A stretch of 64,000 bases of DNA from assembly GCA_001599295.1 (NCBI GenBank), contig BCGN01000003.1, forward strand, positions 411,148 to 475,147, in the 5' to 3' direction. Below are positions 57,955 to 64,000 of this stretch, in pieces. The position numbers were made by a program, and so were the translations under genes. The stretch is from Sporopachydermia quercuum (Eukaryota; Ascomycota; Sporopachydermiomycetes; Sporopachydermiales; Sporopachydermiaceae). The number at the start of each line of letters is the position of its first letter. Within the stretch, counting starts at the first letter, position 1. The notes below the pieces were generated by a model that was not told the DNA's origin, made no database searches, and saw only the letters and a list, made by a program, of their open reading frames with translations.

Positions 57955-59136
57955 ATGCTTTCGTTTATTTCGAGAAGTTCAAGCCTAGGTTTGAAATCTC
58001 AAGTAGTTAAAAGCGGTCACTCACAAAACTTTGGTCGTTTCTTAGCAACAGTAGTACCTGGAAATCGAGCCCCAAAACCAGAAACAGTAGAAGCTCGGGA
58101 AAAGCTAAAGGAATTCTCTAAGCTTATCAAAAGATCAAATTTAGAATTGGTACCAAAAACTGAAGGATTGACATATTTGGAACAACAAGATGAGCTTATG
58201 ACAAGAAGAAGAAAACAAGCAGCAGCAGGTGTTCCTTTGAAAAGGTTAAAGCCAAGAACTCCAGGTTTGAAGTGGTGGATTCGACCTATGTATTCTTATC
58301 TTCATAAAGGACAACCTTATCGACCACTTACAAAGGCATTAAGAAAGAATGGTGGAAGAAATAGGCATGGAAAAATTACGACTAGACATAGAGGTGGTGG
58401 CCACAAGAGAAGACTTCGATTGGTTGATTTCCATAGAAAGGAACCTGGTCCTCAAACAGTTGAAAGAATTGAATATGATCCGGGTAGAACAGCTCATATT
58501 GCTTTATTGAAACATCAAGAGACCGGTAAATATTCTTATATTTTAGCTGCTGATGGTATGTTACCTGGTGATGTTGTTGAATCCTATAGATCTGGTATTC
58601 CCGACAGTTTGATGAAAGAAATGGGTGGTTCTTTTGATGCTGCCATTTTCACTACAAGAACATCTTTGAAAGGTAACTGTTTCCCAATTTCAATGTTGCC
58701 TATTGGTTCAATTATTCATAACATTGGTATCATTAAATATGGCCCTGGTAAGCTTTGTAGAGCAGCTGGTACCTATGGACGTATTTTAGAAAAACATCCT
58801 GATAAGAGTAAAGCTGTAGTTCGTTTACAGTCGGGCGAACATCGTTATGTTCATCTTGATGCCTGTTGTACATTAGGAATCGTTTCAAATCCTGATCATC
58901 AACATTTATCTTTGGGTAAGGCCGGTCGTGCTAGAAATATGGGTAGAAGACCAAAGGTTAGAGGTTTAGCTATGAATAAGTGTGATCATCCTCATGGTGG
59001 TGGAAGAGGTAAGAAGAAGAGTCATAAGCTGAGTATGAGTCCTTGGGGTACTTTGGCAAAGGGTTATAAGACAAGAAGAGGAACAAATATCAATAGAATG
59101 AAGGTACAAGATCGAAGAGTTAACTTAAGACGTTAG
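57955..59136 (+). CDS. RML2: Mitochondrial ribosomal protein bL2m (uL2m)
   Basis: Large-subunit protein L2 of the mitochondrial ribosome, 393 residues like S. cerevisiae Rml2. A basic, Ser-rich presequence ([16 protein letters not shown]) precedes the L2 fold: [54 protein letters not shown] and, at the C-terminus, [20 protein letters not shown], which contains the conserved His of the peptidyl-transferase-proximal loop. Codon choice looks biased toward a few codons, as in a highly expressed gene. Single exon. Confidence 0.96.
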   Translation: MLSFISRSSSLGLKSQVVKSGHSQNFGRFLATVVPGNRAPKPETVEAREKLKEFSKLIKRSNLELVPKTEGLTYLEQQDELMTRRRKQAAAGVPLKRLKPRTPGLKWWIRPMYSYLHKGQPYRPLTKALRKNGGRNRHGKITTRHRGGGHKRRLRLVDFHRKEPGPQTVERIEYDPGRTAHIALLKHQETGKYSYILAADGMLPGDVVESYRSGIPDSLMKEMGGSFDAAIFTTRTSLKGNCFPISMLPIGSIIHNIGIIKYGPGKLCRAAGTYGRILEKHPDKSKAVVRLQSGEHRYVHLDACCTLGIVSNPDHQHLSLGKAGRARNMGRRPKVRGLAMNKCDHPHGGGRGKKKSHKLSMSPWGTLAKGYKTRRGTNINRMKVQDRRVNLRR

Positions 59137-59467
59137 TTTTGTTTGTAATAAGGATCTGGTCAGCATTGTGAGTGATAAGATAGCTACTACTATTAGAATA
59201 CTCATAACAGCTTTTGTGTCAATCAAGTATTATCAACGTCGATAGAGCTTTGGCAATTACAGTTACACTTCGTGAATTAATTACTACCTGAATGTTGAAC
59301 TCGAAAATTCATTTTGTATCAAAACTTCTGTGTTCATTCCTTTCCTCATTCTATCATTAACCTGTCATACCTGTATATATCAATATCTTATTTTACATAA
59401 CAAAACAAAACAATAAATTAGCTTACATGAAATAAACCATAATTATTGCTGCTTTGATTTCCATCAG
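59137..59467. other. Convergent intergenic region
   Basis: About 330 bp, AT-rich, between the RML2 and EST3-like 3' ends. Nothing else seen. Confidence 0.5.
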
Positions 59468-60439
59468 TCACACGTTTATTATTTTCGTCTGCAATTCCAA
59501 GTTCTGCCCATAAAAACATTCATCTTCATCAAACTCTGCTTCCTTGCTGATTTTTTCTTTCCCCGTATCGTTTTCCCTCAATGCCCCACTATTTTCATTT
59601 TCTTTCCCTTGTATAGCATTGACATTATTTCTCTGCATATTCTCATACTTCTGGCTTATTTTCAAGTAGTCAAATTTACCATATAGCTTCCAAGCTGAAA
59701 AATACTCTTCTTCATAGTAAATAAAAGGAACCTCTTGTTCTATTTGATTTCTATGTCTATCTACAATATCAAATTCATTGATTATCAATACTGCAAACTG
59801 AACTGATATATGATTCTCTGTGTCTTCAGAAGGTATGAACCCTAAACCTGTTCTCTGGTTATAATTATCCTTATAATCCATGAAACGAATAGCTGTTTTA
59901 CTAGCAAGGACATCTCTTGTTTCAAATACCAAATCTGCTTCGGAGATTTGAATCAGAATATTTGTTTTCTCCTGTGTTATCCTTCTACAATGTTTCCGAT
60001 GATACCTTCTTAGAGCCTCAGGGTGGACGTAGGCTATGATAGCATTGCTAGCATCACATACGTTTAGATACAAATGATCAGGATCATAAGTAATGAATTT
60101 GAGGATTTGGAAGCATGTGGGGTGATTTGAGATGCTGCCTGTTTTACTGTGATTGAGTTGACTTGATTGTTTTCTGTGAGGTTTTCTTATTCGATGTTTT
60201 GTTCGACGAATGAAATGTTTAATCATCAAGCCAGAGCGGGTATAGATTGCTTGAACAACTGCTTGGAGTATACAATGTCTCAGAAAAGAAAAGGTTTCCA
60301 AAGAAGGCTTTTCGGCCGCTAATCGTTGAAGACAGTTAGAAATAGCAAAGTTCCCGTAACTGTTATGAGGATTTCGGTTTATCCGAACCTGCCGTTCCCT
60401 TTTCTTCGGCGGGTAGTAGTTCTTAATGTGGTGGGGCAT
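59468..60439 (-). CDS. EST3: Probable telomerase subunit Est3 (TPP1-like OB fold)
   Basis: A 323-residue protein whose middle (about 108-250) aligns by eye with S. cerevisiae Est3, the OB-fold telomerase subunit related to TPP1. Matches in order are CFQILKF (Est3 HFAKITKF), LNVCDASNAIIAYV (SIRDSSHQILVEF), RITQEKTN at 153-160 (RITSETTN), ISEADLVFET (IGDADLVYVT), EFDIVD (IFDIDQ) and VPFIYY at 237-242 (FPFVYKY). S. cerevisiae Est3 has 182 residues and needs a +1 frameshift; this gene is one frame and adds a basic N-terminal region (residues 10-95, RRTKHRIRKPHRK) and an acidic C-terminal tail of about 75 residues. The N-terminal PWI segment of Est3 is not obvious here, so an upstream exon is possible. 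The comparison is from memory of the yeast sequence. Confidence 0.72.
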   Translation of the reverse strand: MPHHIKNYYPPKKRERQVRINRNPHNSYGNFAISNCLQRLAAEKPSLETFSFLRHCILQAVVQAIYTRSGLMIKHFIRRTKHRIRKPHRKQSSQLNHSKTGSISNHPTCFQILKFITYDPDHLYLNVCDASNAIIAYVHPEALRRYHRKHCRRITQEKTNILIQISEADLVFETRDVLASKTAIRFMDYKDNYNQRTGLGFIPSEDTENHISVQFAVLIINEFDIVDRHRNQIEQEVPFIYYEEEYFSAWKLYGKFDYLKISQKYENMQRNNVNAIQGKENENSGALRENDTGKEKISKEAEFDEDECFYGQNLELQTKIINV

Positions 60440-60858
60440 AACTGCAAGGAAGAAATAGTACCAATAGCGATAACGGAAGGTAGTATACCTTCCAGAAGCA
60501 AAATACGGAGTTTTCCTCGTCAGGAATACAATATAGTGGTTTCTAGGCTCAGACGGAAGCAATAACGGAAATAATAGCGGGACCAAGTATTTAATTGACT
60601 ATCCTCCAACAGGCTAGATTTATCTGTTATGATAGCGGAATAAATACTTCCCATGAACCTTCATCATATCATAGTCTCCAGATGCCCCTCGAGACTAAGT
60701 AATCATTTCCGAAATTTGAAATAAAGGAAACTATGGGTGAAAACCGGAAACTTCAATGTATATTCATTGTTTTACCTACGAGGCTTAGCTTATTATTATC
60801 ACGCACTATTATTACTTTTATTAGCATTAAATCATTAATTTATAGCACAAAGTTCTTT
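60440..60858. other. Intergenic
   Basis: Upstream of the EST3-like gene and downstream of the aminopeptidase gene, both on the minus strand. The EST3 frame stays open to 60586 without similarity. No other feature seen. Confidence 0.5.
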
Positions 60859-62436
60859 TCAGTACTCTTCTTCAACATTGAAATGTGTATATGCTAATTC
60901 ATACACATATCCAAGTGTAAGTTTAACATATTCTGCCATATGATCAAAGTCCAACCGGTCAATAGTATCCTTTGAGGAATGAATAAACGGACTAGTGAGA
61001 TCAAATTCAGATTCAATAACAAATGATGAAGGATATCCAAACTTCCTAGCAGATGCATGATCAGAACATGCATATCCACATTTGGTTTTGTGATATGGAA
61101 TAGAACAGTAGTTATCAATAATTACTTTCAAATAGTTAGTTAATGACTCGTCAACATGATCAGTGATCAGTCCGATATGATCTTCATAGCCTTTTGCTCT
61201 CGACTTGGCTGTAAAACCTGTCATATCTTGTTGTAGCATTGAGACAACTTTCAGTCTCCTCTCGGAATAAACTTGATAAATGGCTTGAGATCCCAATAAT
61301 CCACCTTCTTCTGCTGAGTAGAAATGAAACTGGACTATATTATCAGGTTTGAATCTACTTTCAACAAGAAGTCTTAAAGCTTCTAAAATGGTGACGGTTC
61401 CACTTCCATCGTCGTCAGCACCAGGGGCAGCAAGATATGATGGGAACAGTAGATTAGTAGAGTCTAAATGAGCACCAACGACAACTATTGGAGTTCTTGA
61501 TGAAATATAATAATCATTAGTATTAGCCTCATGTTCGGCGTTATTATCATAATGGTGGGAAATATTGTTTGGCTTGAATGTAACAATCAATGAGATTTGA
61601 GGCCATGAATGATGAAATTCTTCAATGTAAATATCATCACGATGTTTGATAATGTTCTCAATTTCTTTCTTTAGCCAAATGGAACTGATTAACCCGTTTT
61701 TGATTCTATAATACCTTGTATGAAATGATGAGAATTTTGATAATCGTTCATACATATCCGTACTGTTGATCATGCTGATCAATTCTTTTACCTCTTTATC
61801 ATGGTAAACATGTGTAGGATACTTATAGGTCTTAGCGTCGTTGTCCTCTCTATTTCTGTTCTCTCTACGAGATTCAGCCTGGTACCTCTGATAACTATCA
61901 GTAATATCCATGAATTTAATACCTTTCTTCTTGTATACTAATTTATCTTTTTCCTGAATCCATTTGATATCTTCAGGGTCATCACTGAATGAGATTAGAC
62001 GATGGCTGGCATCATTAAGAAAATAATGGCTAGTATCAAAGTTTTTATACAGGTTCAAAAGATCTTCTGATAGTTGTAAATCTTCCGATAATTTTTTGAA
62101 ATCTGATTCCGGGTCAAAATCATCTCTAAAGTGTTCTTCTTGGTTGACAAGATCCAATATCTCGTAAGCAGCTAGTGGGACGTGTTCCATTACATCCTGT
62201 AACAACTCTTCACCTGCTTGCTTCAGATCTTGCAAATAGTGTAATCTACCTTCGGTAGTACCTTCTTCGCTGATTTTGTAGCTTTCCTTCAGTTCCTCTG
62301 GTTGTTTTATGTAAATATTCCGTAAACCAAGTACTCCTTGATCATTAGCTGAATCCTGATTACCAATGGCAAGATTGGCATCAACGGTTTTGCTCATGCT
62401 AAAGAGCAAAAGCGTTAACAAATACCTAGATTTCAT
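60859..62436 (-). CDS. M28E leucine aminopeptidase (Lap1-like), secreted or vacuolar
   Basis: A 525-residue zinc aminopeptidase. The N-terminus MKSRYLLTLLLFSMSKTVDA is a signal peptide. A propeptide-like region of about 200 residues precedes the catalytic domain. Zinc and catalytic residues of family M28 are all visible: H323 and the following D in VVGAHLDSTN, D341 in GADDDGSG, E376/E377 in SAEEGGLLGS, the Asp in LQQDMTGF and H486 in PFIHSSKDT. CGYACSDHASA is the conserved disulfide loop of the Vibrio/Aspergillus leucyl aminopeptidase group (M28E). It cleaves N-terminal hydrophobic residues from peptides. Whether it is secreted or goes to the vacuole is not told by sequence. Confidence 0.93.
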   Translation of the reverse strand: MKSRYLLTLLLFSMSKTVDANLAIGNQDSANDQGVLGLRNIYIKQPEELKESYKISEEGTTEGRLHYLQDLKQAGEELLQDVMEHVPLAAYEILDLVNQEEHFRDDFDPESDFKKLSEDLQLSEDLLNLYKNFDTSHYFLNDASHRLISFSDDPEDIKWIQEKDKLVYKKKGIKFMDITDSYQRYQAESRRENRNREDNDAKTYKYPTHVYHDKEVKELISMINSTDMYERLSKFSSFHTRYYRIKNGLISSIWLKKEIENIIKHRDDIYIEEFHHSWPQISLIVTFKPNNISHHYDNNAEHEANTNDYYISSRTPIVVVGAHLDSTNLLFPSYLAAPGADDDGSGTVTILEALRLLVESRFKPDNIVQFHFYSAEEGGLLGSQAIYQVYSERRLKVVSMLQQDMTGFTAKSRAKGYEDHIGLITDHVDESLTNYLKVIIDNYCSIPYHKTKCGYACSDHASARKFGYPSSFVIESEFDLTSPFIHSSKDTIDRLDFDHMAEYVKLTLGYVYELAYTHFNVEEEY

Positions 62437-63156
62437 TGTTCATGTAGTTGTAATTTATTTAATTGATGATGTTTTTTTGTCTTTCTTGAAAATTCATTCA
62501 GTCGAATGCTCTCTCATTCAATCAATTGTCCTCGATGATTGGTGGTTGACTGGGTTGTTATTGATAACAAGCTGTAAAGAAATAAGGAGCCAAGTTAAGA
62601 CTTCCAAATTGCAGAATAAACTGTTGATACTGAATGGTAAGCAGAGTCCAAATCAAACTTCCCAGATCATTAATACTTTAGCTATTTGATTATCAGCGAC
62701 TGGCCCATTCCTGGTCCTCAAATTAATAATATTTTGCAGGTTAGTAAGTGGAATAAATGGAATTGATGATTAATTGCTGAAAAAAAGAAGGAAGGAAGGA
62801 TGACAGAAGCAGATTAGAATAAAGTTTTGTAGTGCTTCCACAGAGTTGTGAATATGGTTCACATGTCGCAGTATTTTTAGTAGGTACTATAAACTTTATT
62901 GTGTATCTTTTTCTTGTTTTGTAATTAAAGTTTGAACGTTATTCATAACTTTGTTTTACGAAATCCTTTAATTTCACCTTTTTCATTGTTCACCAACTAC
63001 ACATTCTTACTCCTAATAATATCATTATTCAGTATAATACTATGTAATTGATTTGTTGATATTTAAGATCAGTATGCTCATATACTTACATTCACACAGA
63101 TTTAGCATCAAAAATATTCGTTTTTCGAAGCATTCCAGCTACCAATAGCACCATTG
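62437..63156. other. Intergenic
   Basis: About 720 bp between the aminopeptidase start and the METTL25-like 3' end. A GGAA-type short repeat lies near 62788-62802. No gene seen. Confidence 0.5.
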
Positions 63157-64000
63157 TTAAGTCAGGCCAGTGATGAGAATATTCCTAGATGAAAGCTTTG
63201 GATCAAATACTATTCGTAATTCAACATCACGAAACATGTTTCCAGGGATAATTTCTTGATTTATACTTAATCCTGTACAGTTACTTGTAGTTATTTCTTC
63301 TTCTTCTTCTTCTTCTTCTTCTTCTTCTTCTTCTTCTTTCTTATTCAGTTGTAAGAGGTATAGAAACCTGTCCATTGAAATGAGTGTCTCGGTTAGCGAT
63401 CCAATTGAAAAAGCTTGTAAAGTCCATAAAAAGCTCAACCTTTTGTAATGTAAAGAATATGATTTAACCAAAGCAAAAAAATCATTTATTATTGTTTCCT
63501 TTCCAAAATACTTTAATGTCTTGCTGTCAAATGATAAGTTGATCATAGTATCTAATAGCACACTTTTGAACATTTCACCAGATAGTTTCAGTCTCTTCAA
63601 CACTTCATTGATAAAAACATTGAGGTTCTTATAGACTTTCTTAGGCAAGCCTCCAACTTTCTTGTGACTTTCCTGAGGTATCAAATATTTATGGTTATTG
63701 AGGAAAACTTGTAGACAAGCTCTAGAATAATTGATAACAAGAAATATATCATCACCTTGGGTGTTCCACGACTCAATAGATTGACAGGCTAACATTCTTG
63801 ATTTACCATTAATATAACGAATTGATTTTCTGATATAACCACTCAAAGGAAATCCATAATTTCCAGGATTTTCTTCAGCTGTTGTTATCATATTATAGCA
63901 ACATCCAACAACAGAAACTCCAACGATATTCTTATGATAAGTTATCGATTCTTCAATAGATCTCAGACAATATGATGTTAAATCCCCACATGCATGTAGT
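63157..64000 (-). CDS. METTL25/RRNAD1-like methyltransferase, partial
   Basis: The 3' part of a gene that runs off the window; 281 codons are visible. At the edge the frame reads LHACGDL, then VVGCCYNM and NYGFPLSGY, the conserved HxCGDL / GCCYxxL / FPLS blocks of METTL25 and RRNAD1 class I methyltransferases (rRNA-related by annotation; true substrate uncertain). RMLACQSIESW follows, as in the family (ARMSACLALER). A run of 14 glutamates coded by a GAA repeat (plus-strand TTC, about 63297-63336) lies in the C-terminal part. The Met at 63891 is internal, not the start. Confidence 0.82.
   Translation of the reverse strand, partial: LHACGDLTSYCLRSIEESITYHKNIVGVSVVGCCYNMITTAEENPGNYGFPLSGYIRKSIRYINGKSRMLACQSIESWNTQGDDIFLVINYSRACLQVFLNNHKYLIPQESHKKVGGLPKKVYKNLNVFINEVLKRLKLSGEMFKSVLLDTMINLSFDSKTLKYFGKETIINDFFALVKSYSLHYKRLSFLWTLQAFSIGSLTETLISMDRFLYLLQLNKKEEEEEEEEEEEEEEITTSNCTGLSINQEIIPGNMFRDVELRIVFDPKLSSRNILITGLT
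63297..63336. repeat. (TTC)n microsatellite inside coding sequence
   Basis: About thirteen tandem TTC units on the plus strand; on the minus strand they code the polyglutamate run of the METTL25-like protein. Confidence 0.9.

Overview
The window looks like a nuclear contig of an AT-rich budding yeast (Saccharomycotina), probably from an early-branching lineage. Several proteins are close to S. cerevisiae counterparts (NMA1 with its His-rich leader, NEM1, TVP18, VMA8, EST3). However, genes carry introns ending in a TACTAAC-type branch site, a conventional kinesin-1 is present, and a nuclear copy of mitochondrial nad5 implies a complex I in the mitochondrion. CTG codons fall on conserved leucines (NMNAT, AFG1, RRP14), so the CUG-Ser clade is unlikely. 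About 25 genes are supported; nearly all are ordinary housekeeping genes.

Layout. 1-7.1 kb: a U2SURP/SR140-like splicing gene that is interrupted as assembled, then a four-exon TVP18. 7.7-8.3 kb: a small methyltransferase. 9.19-12.15 kb: a decayed Mutator-like (MULE) DNA transposon with terminal inverted repeats. Inside it lie a perfect 293-bp inverted repeat and a mosaic of mitochondrial fragments (NUMT: LSU rRNA, nad5, a tRNA-like unit). 13.7-26.8 kb: NMA1, a CHY/RING ubiquitin ligase, a short-chain dehydrogenase, NEM1, kinesin-1. 26.8-30.3 kb: a 3.5-kb stretch without genes. 30.3-41 kb: VMA5, RRP14, a two-exon mitochondrial PPR-like protein, a three-exon UBX4/TUG. 41.6-45.7 kb: an MSB2-type signalling mucin whose tandem repeats are hidden in a 535-base gap. 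48.6-59.1 kb: AFG1, SYF1, VMA8, ATP5, RML2. 59.5-64 kb: a likely telomerase subunit EST3, a secreted or vacuolar M28 aminopeptidase, and a METTL25-like gene running off the end.

The genes do not form a cluster. Shared themes are the V-ATPase (VMA5, VMA8), mitochondria (PPR protein, AFG1, ATP5, RML2) and splicing (U2SURP-like, SYF1). Several pairs are divergent and share one upstream region: VMA5/RRP14, UBX4 facing MSB2's 3' end, MSB2/AFG1, SYF1/VMA8 and ATP5/RML2.

No new defence or biosynthetic system was found. The most interesting parts are the MULE/NUMT/inverted-repeat nest, the EST3 candidate with long extensions, and the 15-nt micro-exon of TVP18. Single n bases are scattered every few hundred bases and keep reading frames intact, so they look like ambiguous base calls rather than gaps.
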